A stretch of DNA of 64,000 nucleotides. Origin: Arthrobacter psychrochitiniphilus (lineage in GTDB: Bacteria > Actinomycetota > Actinomycetes > Actinomycetales > Micrococcaceae). The translations under genes were made by a program, and so were the position numbers. This document shows positions 33,703-42,507 of the stretch, piece by piece. The DNA lies in assembly GCF_003185915.1 (NCBI RefSeq), contig NZ_QHLZ01000012.1, positions 1 to 64,000 of the forward strand, written 5' to 3'. A model generated the notes under the pieces. It was not told the DNA's origin, searched no databases, and saw only the letters and a list, made by a program, of their open reading frames with translations. Positions within the stretch are counted from its first letter, which is position 1; every line of letters begins with the position of its first letter.

Positions 33703-34538
33703 TGGAACAGCAACTGCACCTCCTGACAGGCTCTTATGCCCTCAATGCCCTGGACGAGGGTGAACGCCAAGACTTTGAGCGCTACGCCTTAACAGATTCT
33801 CAGACCCTGGAAGAAGTTCGCTCCCTCAGCGCAACAGCTTCCCTTCTGGCCTACGGTACAGATGAAGAAACTCCTCCTCCGGCCTTGAAGGCGGATCTCA
33901 TGGCGGCTATTCGCAATACCCGCCAGCTCCCGGCCACTTCAGTGGTCCGAGATATTAACTCTGCCAAGGGTTCTCATTCAGGAACGGGTGCCCGGGATAC
34001 ACGGCACCCCGCAAAAACAACCGACGCGCGGCGTACCCGCTGGGTTCCGACTTTGAGCGCCGCAGCAGCACTGCTTATTTTCGGTGGTGTCGGTGTGGGC
34101 GGCTGGGTTGCCGGCCAATCGAGTAATCAAGAAGATATGGCAGCGAAAATTGTTGCCCTCCAAAAGCAGCAAGAGGCTTCCCAGGAGCAGCAGGACGCCA
34201 TGTTGGCCATAGTGGGTTCCGCCGATGCCAAGATCGCCACCACCAGCTTGTCCGACGGCGGATCGGTAACGGTAGCTTCCTCGGTCAAGGCTAACAAAGC
34301 AGCCGTGATGGTCCAGAGCCTGCCCCCACTGCCCACAGATAAAGTTTATGAGATGTGGTTCATCTCGGCTGCAGGTGCAGTGCCTGCCGGGACCATGGTA
34401 AATGACACTCCCACAGTTCCGGCCATGGCGATCCTTCAGGGCCCTATGGGCGGTGCCACACATGTTGGCATCACCGTTGAGCCCACCGGAGGTTCCCCCA
34501 CCCCGACCACCACACCGGTGGTAGTGCAGTCACTCTAA
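33699..34538 (+). CDS. rskA: Anti-sigma-K factor RskA
   Basis: 279 aa. The N-terminal anti-sigma domain (HLLTGSYALNALDEGERQDFERYALTD, ~6-32) lacks a zinc HxxxCxxC motif, as in mycobacterial RskA. One membrane helix (TLSAAAALLIFGGVGVGGWVAG, ~116-137) follows, then a coiled coil (KIVALQKQQEASQEQQDAML) and the extracytoplasmic RskA domain with LPPLPTDKVYEMWFI. It holds SigK at the membrane and releases it after regulated proteolysis; in M. tuberculosis the external domain is redox sensitive. No cysteines are visible in the external part here, so a thiol switch is unlikely in this protein. Confidence 0.9.
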   Translation: MMEQQLHLLTGSYALNALDEGERQDFERYALTDSQTLEEVRSLSATASLLAYGTDEETPPPALKADLMAAIRNTRQLPATSVVRDINSAKGSHSGTGARDTRHPAKTTDARRTRWVPTLSAAAALLIFGGVGVGGWVAGQSSNQEDMAAKIVALQKQQEASQEQQDAMLAIVGSADAKIATTSLSDGGSVTVASSVKANKAAVMVQSLPPLPTDKVYEMWFISAAGAVPAGTMVNDTPTVPAMAILQGPMGGATHVGITVEPTGGSPTPTTTPVVVQSL

Positions 34539-34573
34539 CGGGTTTATTCTCTGAATAAATGCCGTCGCGGCAG

Positions 34574-34603
34574 CAATCCGACGGCGGCTTGGCTCCGAAG
34601 TAC
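34574..34603 (+). promoter_or_regulatory. Candidate SigK promoter of the molybdopterin oxidoreductase gene
   Basis: CAATCC (34574-34579), 15-base spacer, CCGAAG-TAC (34595-34603). It shares GGCTCCGAAGTAC and the -35 hexamer exactly with the element at 32234. Transcription would start ~57 bases before the ATG at 34665, which has AAGGAG ahead. Confidence 0.65.
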
Positions 34604-34664
34604 CACTAAGTACACCTACCGTCAGAGACTGCGGTAGCCAAGCAACCGTTTTAAGGAGCCTCTG

Positions 34665-36254
34665 ATGGCTAAGCAGGGCAATTACGCCAGAAAAACTGAC
34701 TGGCAAGGCAGATTTTTCGCATCGTTAGCAGGTGTGGTTTCAGCAGGACTTCTCTTCGGAGTGGCAGAACTCTTCTCGGGATTCTTTGGGCCGGCAGCTT
34801 CCCCACTGACGTCCGTGGGAGCCACATTTATTGACTTCACTCCGGCCTGGATGAAGAACTTTGCCATTGCAACTTTTGGAACCAATGACAAATTGGTCCT
34901 CTTGATCTCCCTGGTCATCGGCGCAGTAATTTTGGCTGCTGTGGCAGGTTTGTTGGCCCGCAAGAACATCATGGCAGGCGCTTCTGCGGTGGTGGCTTTC
35001 GCCGTCGTCATGGGATTGTGCGTGATTTCACGAGCCGGCGCAGATATTTTGGATCTTATACCCTTGGTTCTGGGCACCGCAGCCGGACTCTGGGCACTGC
35101 GTTTGCTCATACGCGCTATTTCCACACGCCAGGGCACCTCTGCAGAGACTGAACAAGAGGGCCAGAGTGATCTAAACACCGGAACCAGCAGGCGCGCATT
35201 CTTGGTCCGTTCCGCTGCACTGGCGGGTGTGGCCGTTGTAGTTGGCCTGGGTGGCAGGGCGCTGACCAGCGCACGCAACACCACCGTAGCTTTCCGCGAA
35301 GCCTTGAAGCTGCCCTCCGCGAAGAGCAAGGCGGCCGCTCTGCCCGCTGGCGTTCAGGGACCCGTAGAGGGAGTTACTCCCTTCGTCACTGCCAATAAGG
35401 ATTTCTACCGTATCGACACTGCTTTGGTGCCGCCGGATGTTGACCCCACCAGCTGGTCATTGCGTGTGCACGGCATGGTTGAAAACGAATTCACCATGAC
35501 CTTTGATGAGCTCCTGGCGCAAGATCTTGTGGAGTCATACGTTACTCTGACCTGTGTTTCCAATATTGTTGGTGGAAATTTGGCCGGAAATGCTAAGTGG
35601 CTTGGCTACCCGTTGCGGGAGGTCATGGCCCGTGCGAAGCCCAAGGATGGGGCTGACATGGTCTTGTCAACGAGCATTGACGGTTTCAGCGCCTCCACTC
35701 CCCTTCCCGCTTTGCAGGACGACCGTGAGGCTTTGCTGGCTGTGGGCATGAATGGTGAACCGCTGCCAGTGGACCACGGTTTCCCTGTCCGCATGGTGGT
35801 TCCGGGGTTGTATGGATTTGTCTCCGCAACCAAGTGGGTGGTTGACCTTGAAGTCACCACCTTCGAACAAATGTCAGGATATTGGACCTCCCGCGGCTGG
35901 TCCTCGCATGGGCCTATTAAGACCGCTTCCCGGGTGGAAGTTCCCCGTGCGTTGGCCCGTGTGCCGGCCGGAAAGGTCGCGATCGGCGGCAGCGCCTGGG
36001 CCCAGCAATCCGGCATCTCCAAGGTTGAAGTCCAAGTGGACAACAATGGCTGGCAGCTTGCAACATTGGCTGATGAAGCCTCAATAGACACCTGGCGCCA
36101 ATGGTCTTACTACTGGGAAGGCGCTACATCCGGAACTCACAAGGTACAAGTACGTGCCTACAACGGCGCCGGCGAGATGCAAATTGAGAAGCAGGCACCG
36201 CCGGAGCCCGATGGTTCCACCGGCTGGCACTCCATCACGTTCACGGTTGAGTAG
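34665..36254 (+). CDS. Membrane-anchored molybdopterin oxidoreductase (sulfite oxidase family)
   Basis: 529 aa. Residues ~1-170 hold four to five membrane helices (RFFASLAGVVSAGLLFG, LVLLISLVIGAVILAAVAG, ASAVVAFAVVMGLCV). A twin-Arg-like start of the next segment (TSRRAFLVRSAALAG) precedes the catalytic part. Residues ~235-425 are the Mo-binding domain, with VESYVTLTCVSN carrying the molybdenum cysteine, and ~435-529 the Mo-co dimerisation domain. It is a YedY/sulfite-oxidase-like enzyme facing outward; the substrate could be oxidised protein methionine, sulfite or another S-oxide. It shares the SigK-type promoter with the fasciclin gene. Confidence 0.9.
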   Translation: MAKQGNYARKTDWQGRFFASLAGVVSAGLLFGVAELFSGFFGPAASPLTSVGATFIDFTPAWMKNFAIATFGTNDKLVLLISLVIGAVILAAVAGLLARKNIMAGASAVVAFAVVMGLCVISRAGADILDLIPLVLGTAAGLWALRLLIRAISTRQGTSAETEQEGQSDLNTGTSRRAFLVRSAALAGVAVVVGLGGRALTSARNTTVAFREALKLPSAKSKAAALPAGVQGPVEGVTPFVTANKDFYRIDTALVPPDVDPTSWSLRVHGMVENEFTMTFDELLAQDLVESYVTLTCVSNIVGGNLAGNAKWLGYPLREVMARAKPKDGADMVLSTSIDGFSASTPLPALQDDREALLAVGMNGEPLPVDHGFPVRMVVPGLYGFVSATKWVVDLEVTTFEQMSGYWTSRGWSSHGPIKTASRVEVPRALARVPAGKVAIGGSAWAQQSGISKVEVQVDNNGWQLATLADEASIDTWRQWSYYWEGATSGTHKVQVRAYNGAGEMQIEKQAPPEPDGSTGWHSITFTVE

Positions 36255-36291
36255 TAAAGTTCAGTGGCAAAGTTGCCGATAAACTAAGGCC

Positions 36292-37305
36292 ATGACCGAA
36301 TCAGCTGCCCTGCCCGACCGTTCCGCCCATGGCTTTGGCCTTGCCACGATCACTGATGCGGGGGCTGTGCTCGATGTATGGTTCCCAGACCCCGCGCTGG
36401 GCTTGGCCACCGAGGCGCTGGGCAGCACTCCCGAAGCGAGTCCGGAGCTGTGCGCCCTAGCCGAGCTGGGCACGGATCAGGACAGGGGCGTGCACCAGAG
36501 CGTGGTCTTCGTCCAAATCAACCTCGACGCCGAACCAGTCGATGCACCTGACGCCTACCTGCGCCTGCATCTGCTCTCACACAGGCTTATCACCCCGAAC
36601 AGCATCAACCTGGACGGCATCTTCGGCAAACTCAACAATGTGGTGTGGACCAACTTTGGCCCGGCCGCCGTGGATGGTTTTGAAATGACCCGGGCCAGGC
36701 TTCGCCGGCGCGGTGCAGTCACCGTCTTCTCGGTGGACAAATTTCCCCGCATGGTGGATTACGTGATCCCAACAGGCGTGCGAATAGGAGACGCAGATAG
36801 GGTCCGTCTGGGCGCTTATCTGGCTGCGGGCACCACTGTGATGCATGAGGGCTTTGTGAATTTCAACGCCGGAACACTAGGCGCCTCCATGGTGGAAGGC
36901 CGCATCTCAGCCGGCGTTGTGGTGGGCAACGGCACAGATGTTGGTGGTGGTGCCTCCATCATGGGCACCCTCTCCGGTGGCGGAGTGCAACGGGTGGTTC
37001 TGGGCGAACGCGTTCTGCTCGGCGCCAATGCAGGTGTGGGCATCAGCATCGGGGATGACTCCGTGGTGGAGGCGGGTCTGTACGTTACCGCCGGAACCCG
37101 GGTTAGGGTCATGGGCACCAAGGATGCCAGTACCAAGAATGACAGCGGTAGTAATGACAAGGACACGTCCGTGATAGTCAAGGCCAGTGAACTCTCCGGT
37201 GTACCCAACCTGCTTTTCCGCCGCAACTCCAGCTCAGGCGGCGTGGAGGTACTTCCTCGCCACGGCACCACAGTGGCCCTGAATGAAAGCTTGCACCTGA
37301 ACTAG
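36292..37305 (+). CDS. dapD: Tetrahydrodipicolinate N-succinyltransferase
   Basis: 337 aa, the actinobacterial type of DapD. The N-terminal domain ([17 protein letters not shown]) precedes a left-handed beta helix with hexapeptide repeats ([74 protein letters not shown]). A 15-residue Asp/Ser/Lys-rich insert (~279-297) interrupts the C-terminal part. It uses succinyl-CoA in the DAP/lysine pathway, feeding DapC and DapE. It follows the molybdopterin gene by 37 bases and may be partly read from its promoter. Confidence 0.92.
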   Translation: MTESAALPDRSAHGFGLATITDAGAVLDVWFPDPALGLATEALGSTPEASPELCALAELGTDQDRGVHQSVVFVQINLDAEPVDAPDAYLRLHLLSHRLITPNSINLDGIFGKLNNVVWTNFGPAAVDGFEMTRARLRRRGAVTVFSVDKFPRMVDYVIPTGVRIGDADRVRLGAYLAAGTTVMHEGFVNFNAGTLGASMVEGRISAGVVVGNGTDVGGGASIMGTLSGGGVQRVVLGERVLLGANAGVGISIGDDSVVEAGLYVTAGTRVRVMGTKDASTKNDSGSNDKDTSVIVKASELSGVPNLLFRRNSSSGGVEVLPRHGTTVALNESLHLN

Positions 37306-37338
37306 CGTGGCGGGCTCCTGCCCCGAGCCGGAGCTTCC

Positions 37339-37974
37339 TCACACCAGCAGATTCACCACCGGTTGCACGTAGCTGCGGAAATTATCCGGATCGTCGAGCA
37401 GATGCGAGCTCATGATCAACCTGTTGGGTTCAATGAACCAGGCCCGCGGCTCAGCCAGCGGAACTTCCACAATGATCAAGGTGAAGTCTCTGGAGCTGCG
37501 TCCCAGTTCCATTTCCCTGTTCTGCACCAGATCTGCCAGGATCTTGTGCGCGCCCATGGTCTCGCGCTGAGCGGCCATGCTTGAATACACTTGAGCTTGT
37601 TCCCTGGACCAGCTTACGGCTGAGCCAAAGTGGGCATGGGCCACACGTTGCAGTGCGGGCATACCGGCAAGCTCCGGAAAATCCGGGGGGCTCAGGCTTG
37701 GTGCATGGTCAGGTATCGCCTGCAGCAGCTGGCTCCACCAATACTCCCATTGGCCCCGCAAAGCATCGTCACCGCCTACCCCGGAGATCAAGAGGGAATG
37801 GTCCGCTGACCGTACGGCCGGAGCCACTTGGGACAGTGAGGGTGTTCCCGCACCCAACAGGCCAGCCACATCACGGAAGTACAAGGCCATGAGCATGGGG
37901 GTGCAGGTATCCATGGTAATCCGCCACCCTGGGCCACCGGTGTGATGCATGGCAATCTCCTCCAACCGTTGCAT
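37339..37974 (-). CDS. Conserved hypothetical protein
   Basis: 211 aa, no recognised domain. Notable parts are WRITMDTCTPMLMALYFRDVAGLL near the start, a Trp-rich helix (RGQWEYWWSQLLQAIPDHAPSLSPPDF), and a C-terminal beta-rich segment FTLIIVEVPLAEPRAWFIEPNRLIMSSHLLDD ending in VQPVVNLLV. No signal peptide or membrane helix. Conserved-looking composition and clear coding bias support it. It converges on dapD with only 33 bases between, and no strong hairpin was seen there. Confidence 0.72.
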   Translation of the reverse strand: MQRLEEIAMHHTGGPGWRITMDTCTPMLMALYFRDVAGLLGAGTPSLSQVAPAVRSADHSLLISGVGGDDALRGQWEYWWSQLLQAIPDHAPSLSPPDFPELAGMPALQRVAHAHFGSAVSWSREQAQVYSSMAAQRETMGAHKILADLVQNREMELGRSSRDFTLIIVEVPLAEPRAWFIEPNRLIMSSHLLDDPDNFRSYVQPVVNLLV

Positions 37975-38108
37975 GGGAGGTGCAACAATCCCATATTCAA
38001 GACTACTCGCTTGGCCACGCCATAGTTAGGGAAATTGCCCGGTCTGCAGACCCCAGACACACTCAACTAACTACATGGTGTCCCGCATACGGGCATTTGT
38101 GGCACATA

Positions 38109-38732
38109 TTAGGAAACGAGCAAGGAGAGCAGGTGGCGGCGCAAGGTGCTCTGACCCTGTGCTGGTGGCGCCCATGCGGGTTGTAGAACCATCCGCAGGC
38201 TCAGCCCGTCCAACAATCCCATGAGACGTTCCGCCTCATCCACGGGAACCAGCCCCGGCACAGCCAAGGGGTTTTCCAGCAATTGCAGCACTACCCGTCC
38301 CACCACCGCGCCGGTGGCCCGGTAACCGTCCTGAGCCGCATCAAAGAGCAGGCTGTTGGTGCGGGCGTCAAGCAAAAATTCCATATGTACCACAGCGTCA
38401 GCACTGCTTGCGGCATCAAGAGGCAAAAGCTCTTCCAAAACGCCTGCACATTTCTCGAGCAAGTCCGCAGGCTCCGTGGGCAGTTCCGTTTCCTCCAGCT
38501 CCACCAACTTATCAAGGGCGCGCAGGTGAATTCGCTCGGAATTGACCCGAAAAGCAAACTCCATCAATTCCGCTTGGTTCTCAAAATAATGCCGCACGGA
38601 CCCCAACGCCAAACCGGCCTCAGCCGCCACGTTACGTAGCGAGGCTTGTGCCATCCCCCGCTCCTGCATAACCCTGAAGACGGCATCTGCAACAAGTTCA
38701 CGGCGGTCATCCGCATCTACAATTTTCGGCAC
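38109..38732 (-). CDS. TetR family transcriptional regulator
   Basis: 207 aa. HTH at residues ~8-55: RRELVADAVFRVMQERGMAQASLRNVAAEAGLALGSVRHYFENQAELMEFAF, the classic TetR pattern. The C-terminal ligand domain (~75-205) resembles the BetI-type. Ligand and targets unknown; the flanking small membrane protein or the conserved hypothetical gene are candidates. Start ATG. Confidence 0.9.
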   Translation of the reverse strand: MPKIVDADDRRELVADAVFRVMQERGMAQASLRNVAAEAGLALGSVRHYFENQAELMEFAFRVNSERIHLRALDKLVELEETELPTEPADLLEKCAGVLEELLPLDAASSADAVVHMEFLLDARTNSLLFDAAQDGYRATGAVVGRVVLQLLENPLAVPGLVPVDEAERLMGLLDGLSLRMVLQPAWAPPAQGQSTLRRHLLSLLVS

Positions 38733-38788
38733 TCTACTGTTTTAGCACAGATGTCTCACATATACCCAGTGCAAGGGAGCCGGGGCTG

Positions 38789-38980
38789 CTACTTGCCGGC
38801 TGCCCCGGCTTTCTTCTTGTCCCGGCGCAGCAACACCAACAGCACGATCATGATGATAAGCGAGCCAATAAACCAGGGCAGGAACACGCTCTTGCCAATC
38901 AGCACCATGACGCCCAGGACCACAACAACAATGGGGAAAGCCATGGAAAACGTGTGCAGCAACAGGGTAGACATTTTCAT
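38789..38980 (-). CDS. Small two-helix membrane protein
   Basis: 63 aa from the ATG at 38980 (61 aa from 38974). Two hydrophobic segments (MAFPIVVVVLGVMVLIGK, FIGSLIIMIVLLVLLR) and a basic end (RRDKKKAGAAGK). The frame extends to 39136 but would then run through the gltA terminator hairpin. No known motif; it lies directly upstream of the tetR-like gene on the same strand. Confidence 0.6.
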   Translation of the reverse strand: MKMSTLLLHTFSMAFPIVVVVLGVMVLIGKSVFLPWFIGSLIIMIVLLVLLRRDKKKAGAAGK

Positions 38981-39016
38981 ATTATTTGCTTTCGTCGCAG
39001 GTAATACATGAGAAAA

Positions 39017-39053
39017 CGGTGGGAGGCCCTCCCCAAGGGAAAGCCTCCCACCG
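39017..39053 (-). terminator. Rho-independent terminator of gltA
   Basis: CGGTGGGAGGC (39017-39027) pairs exactly with GCCTCCCACCG (39043-39053); on the minus strand TTTTCTC follows directly. It lies 25 bases past the gltA stop. Confidence 0.85.
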
Positions 39054-39077
39054 CAGCCATACTTAACTATTGTGGTT

Positions 39078-40361
39078 TCACCGCGAGGGGTACATGCGTT
39101 CCGGTTCGCCTGTGTACAACTGGCGTGGGCGGCCAATCTTCGTCTCCGGGTCCTTCATCATCTCGCGCCACTGGGCAATCCAGCCCGGCAGGCGCCCAAT
39201 GGCGAACAGCACCGTGAACATCTTCTCGGGGAAGCCCATGGCCTTGTAGATCAGGCCGGTGTAGAAGTCCACGTTCGGGTAGAGCTTGCGGGAGACGAAG
39301 TATTCATCCGTCAGGGCAACCTCTTCTAGGCGCATGGCGATCTCGAGGAGCTCGTCATTGCCGCCGAGCTTCTCCAGGATTTCGTGGGCCGTGGCCTTGA
39401 CGATCTTGGCGCGGGGATCGTAGTTCTTGTAGACGCGGTGTCCAAAGCCCATGAGCTTGACACCGTCTTCTTTGTTCTTGACGCGCTCAACGAACTTCTC
39501 AACGGGCTCGCCGCTCTCCTGGATCTGGCGGAGCATGTTCAGCACTGCCTCGTTGGCGCCGCCGTGCAGCGGGCCAAAGAGTGCATTGATGCCTGCGGAG
39601 ACCGAGGCAAACATGTTGGCGTTGGCGCTGCCCACCATGCGTACCGTGGAGGTGGAGCAGTTCTGTTCGTGATCTGCATGCAGGATCAGCAGCAGGTCCA
39701 GAGCCTTGACTACTACGGGGTCCATCTCGTAATGCTCTGTGGGAACACCGAAGCACAAGCGCAGGTAGTTCTCCACCAGGTTCATGGAGTTATCCGGATA
39801 CAGCATGGGCTGGCCGATGGACTTCTTGTGCGCGTAGGCGGCGATGACGGGCATCTTGGCCATGAGGCGGATGGTAGCCATCTCAACCTGCTCGTCGTCG
39901 AACGGGTCCAACGAATCCTGGTAGAAGGTGGACAGTGCCGAGACGGCGGAAGAGAGCACCGGCATGGGGTGCGCGTCGCGCGGGAAGCCGTTGAAGAAAC
40001 CCTTGAGGTCTTCGTTGAGCATGGTGTGGCGGCGGATGCGCTGATCGAACGCGTCCAGCTCTGCCGGGGTGGGCAGGTTGCCGTAAATGAGCAGGTAGGA
40101 AACTTCCAGAAAGCTGGAGTGCTCGGCAAGTTCTTCGATGGGGTAGCCGCGGTACCGCAGAATGCCCTTGTCACCATCAATGAAGGTGATGGCCGAGGAG
40201 GTGGCGGCCGTGTTGACGAAGCCGGGATCGTAGGTGACGTTCCCGGTGGTCTTCAGGAGCTTGGAAACGTCATATCCGGCGTTACCTTCGACAGCTTCAA
40301 GGACCGGAAGATCAAGCTCTCCGCCGTCATAGCGCAGGGATGCGCTCGTGGAATCAGTCAT
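39078..40361 (-). CDS. gltA: Citrate synthase
   Basis: 427 aa from the ATG at 40361 (AAGGGG ahead). Type II citrate synthase landmarks: [18 protein letters not shown] with the active-site histidine, [26 protein letters not shown] and the final RPRQLYTG. N-terminal beta domain typical of the hexameric bacterial type ([17 protein letters not shown]). It condenses oxaloacetate and acetyl-CoA at the entry of the TCA cycle. A terminator follows. Confidence 0.95.
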   Translation of the reverse strand: MTDSTSASLRYDGGELDLPVLEAVEGNAGYDVSKLLKTTGNVTYDPGFVNTAATSSAITFIDGDKGILRYRGYPIEELAEHSSFLEVSYLLIYGNLPTPAELDAFDQRIRRHTMLNEDLKGFFNGFPRDAHPMPVLSSAVSALSTFYQDSLDPFDDEQVEMATIRLMAKMPVIAAYAHKKSIGQPMLYPDNSMNLVENYLRLCFGVPTEHYEMDPVVVKALDLLLILHADHEQNCSTSTVRMVGSANANMFASVSAGINALFGPLHGGANEAVLNMLRQIQESGEPVEKFVERVKNKEDGVKLMGFGHRVYKNYDPRAKIVKATAHEILEKLGGNDELLEIAMRLEEVALTDEYFVSRKLYPNVDFYTGLIYKAMGFPEKMFTVLFAIGRLPGWIAQWREMMKDPETKIGRPRQLYTGEPERMYPSR

Positions 40362-40577
40362 GGAATCCCCTTCATGAGGTGGCCTTGAAAAAGGCATTCA
40401 ATAGTTCTAAAACTTCTCCGTCCGCGATGCATTCTCGCACCGGACCGAAAAATCCCCAATAATTCTTGGCAACATAAGCGTGCGGCGGCCTGGACGGCTA
40501 CCTATGAAACTACCGCTTTATGTGCCTTCAACACTAATCCAGAGCGCATTTTGTGTGGAATATACGCCAAAAGTGGG

Positions 40578-41717
40578 CTATTTCGCACTGAGCCGCGTCA
40601 CGGCGGCCGCAATGCGCTCATTGCTTCCTGTCAGTGCTACCCGGATAAAACCGTGCCCGGCTTCGCCATAAAAAGTGCCCGGTCCGGCAACAATACCCAA
40701 CTCGGCTAGGCGGCCGATGGTGGTCCAGGTGTCCTCCCCCGCCGTGCACCACAGGTACAGCCCGGCTTCGGAATGGTGGATGGTGAGCCCAAAGGCTTCC
40801 AGCGCACCCACCAAGGCCTCACGCCGCCGCCGGTAGAGCGCCTTCTGCAAGCGCACATGCTGCTCATCGGCAAGAGCCACACGCATGGCCTCTTGCACGG
40901 GCATTGGCACAATCATTCCTGCATGTTTGCGGCTGTTGACCAGGTTGGCCATGATGGCACTGTCTCCGGCAACGAAAGCCGCGCGGTAGCCAGCAACATT
41001 TGATTGCTTGCTCAGCGAGTAAACGGCCAAGAGATTCTCATGCGATCCGCCGCAAACGCGCGGATCAAGCACACTGGGAACAGCTTCGCCGCCGTTTTCT
41101 TCGTCCCAAGGCCCCCATCCCAGCTCGCCATAGCATTCATCTGAAGCTACGACGGCGCCAACCTCACGTGCCGATGCCACCAACGCCGCGAGTTCGGCAA
41201 CGCCGCGGACAATTCCCGTGGGATTACCCGGGGAGTTGACCCAGACCAAACGCACCCTGGCGAGGGTCTCGGCGTCGAGCTCGTCAAGGGAGTCCGCAGC
41301 AACACTCGTGGCCCCGGCAAAAACAGCGCCCATGTCATAGGTGGGGTAGGCGACTGTGGGCCGCACCACCACATCTCCGGCACCCAAGCCCAGCAACAAC
41401 GGCAGCCAGGCCACCATCTCCTTGGACCCCACGGTGGGCATAACATCCTCCGGGGAAAGCCCGGGAACGTTCCGACGCCGCGCAAACCACTCCACAATGG
41501 CTTCGCGCAGAGCCGGGGTGCCATGCGTTGTGGGGTAACCCGGGGCATCTGCGGCAGCCGCGAGGGCTTGCTGAATCAGGGCCGGGGTGGCATCCACCGG
41601 GGTCCCAATAGACAAGTTGACGAGCCCGTCGGGGTGCTTGGCGGCCGTCTGAAGGTAGGGGGCAAGCGCATCCCACGGGTAGTCGGCAAGCTGGAGGCCA
41701 AAGGGCTTGTGATTCAC
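40578..41717 (-). CDS. dapC: N-succinyldiaminopimelate aminotransferase
   Basis: 379 aa, GTG start. Fold-type I aminotransferase: LVNLSIGTPVDATPALI, YPTTHGTPALREAIVEWFARR, WVNSPGNPTG, the PLP lysine in YSLSKQSNVAGYR, and VALTGSNERI. It catalyses the transamination step between DapD and DapE, and is the usual actinobacterial DapC. It follows the ferredoxin gene by 64 bases, an arrangement seen widely in actinobacteria. Confidence 0.92.
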   Translation of the reverse strand: MNHKPFGLQLADYPWDALAPYLQTAAKHPDGLVNLSIGTPVDATPALIQQALAAAADAPGYPTTHGTPALREAIVEWFARRRNVPGLSPEDVMPTVGSKEMVAWLPLLLGLGAGDVVVRPTVAYPTYDMGAVFAGATSVAADSLDELDAETLARVRLVWVNSPGNPTGIVRGVAELAALVASAREVGAVVASDECYGELGWGPWDEENGGEAVPSVLDPRVCGGSHENLLAVYSLSKQSNVAGYRAAFVAGDSAIMANLVNSRKHAGMIVPMPVQEAMRVALADEQHVRLQKALYRRRREALVGALEAFGLTIHHSEAGLYLWCTAGEDTWTTIGRLAELGIVAGPGTFYGEAGHGFIRVALTGSNERIAAAVTRLSAK

Positions 41718-41781
41718 GGTGTCCTTGCTGTTCGCAGGTTGTGGTTCGCGCTCAGAGGGGAGCTGTTAGGCGCCTAAGCGA

Positions 41782-42105
41782 CTAATCCTGGTTTTGCGGC
41801 GGAAGAGCCGCGATGATGGGGTGATCGGTGTGCGTGTTGCCGATCTTTGCCGCACCGCCCGGAGACCCCAGAACATCAAAGAATTCAACGTTGGCCTTGT
41901 AGTATTCGGCCCACTCATCAGGGGTGTCATCCTCGTAGTAAATAGCCTCTACGGGGCACACCGGTTCACAGGCGCCACAGTCAACACACTCGTCGGGGTG
42001 GATATAGAGCGAGCGTTCACCTTCGTAGATGCAGTCAACCGGGCACTCCTCAACACATGCCTTGTCTTTGACATCAACGCACGGCTGCGCAATTACGTAT
42101 GTCAC
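41782..42105 (-). CDS. fdxA: Seven-iron ferredoxin
   Basis: 107 aa from a GTG at 42105 with AGGAAGG ahead. Cysteine pattern CVDVKDKACVEECPVDC and CVDCGACEPVCP gives one [3Fe-4S] and one [4Fe-4S] cluster. The C-terminal ~45 residues are acidic. It is an electron carrier, for example to cytochromes P450. Upstream of dapC on the same strand. The reading from 42162 extends past the normal start and is not used. Confidence 0.93.
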   Translation of the reverse strand: MTYVIAQPCVDVKDKACVEECPVDCIYEGERSLYIHPDECVDCGACEPVCPVEAIYYEDDTPDEWAEYYKANVEFFDVLGSPGGAAKIGNTHTDHPIIAALPPQNQD

Positions 42106-42213
42106 GGCCCCAACCTTCCTCGCAAGTCCTAATCCGGCACAAATCGCCACCGGCCCTCCCATTATCCCCTACCGCTGCCGCCCTCGCATCTTAGCGAGAC
42201 CTAGTATGAAGAG

Positions 42214-42459
42214 GTGAACACTGCACTTGAGAGACTCGCCCAGCTTCCTTTGGGCACCCGCATGGTGGTTCGTTACAGGATTGAGGGCGGATTGACCGAC
42301 GCCTTGGGCGAGCTGAGCTCCCGTGATGGCCTCAGCGCCACCCTTCTGACCCGTTCCGGTTCCGTCACCATCAATTACCACGACGTCCAGCTCGCCAAGG
42401 AGGTTCCCCCACCCCCGCCGCGCCGCAGCAGGCGTCTGCCAACGCCGCCCACCGGCTGA
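42214..42459 (+). CDS. Small protein similar to the N-terminus of a GNAT acetyltransferase
   Basis: 81 aa, GTG start. RLAQLPLGTRMVVRYRIEGG and LTDALGELSSRDGLSATL give an SH3-like small beta barrel, as found at the N-terminus of actinobacterial N-acetylglutamate-synthase-like GNAT proteins; the acetyltransferase domain itself is missing. A Pro/Arg-rich tail (PPPPPRRSRR) follows. It is divergent from fdxA. It may be a stand-alone binding domain or what is left after loss of the catalytic part. Confidence 0.65.
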   Translation: MNTALERLAQLPLGTRMVVRYRIEGGLTDALGELSSRDGLSATLLTRSGSVTINYHDVQLAKEVPPPPPRRSRRLPTPPTG

Positions 42460-42507
42460 AAGCTCCGGCCCTTTTGCGATCCCACCGCCCTTGCGATCCT
42501 GCCGCCG

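Noticed and set aside
39384-40388. Long plus-strand open frame (334 codons)
   Set aside because: It is the exact antisense of citrate synthase; the minus-strand frame has all catalytic motifs and the translated text is unlike a protein.
42163-42213. Riboswitch between fdxA and the small GNAT-like gene
   Set aside because: Only about a hundred bases separate the two starts and no conserved aptamer pattern was seen.
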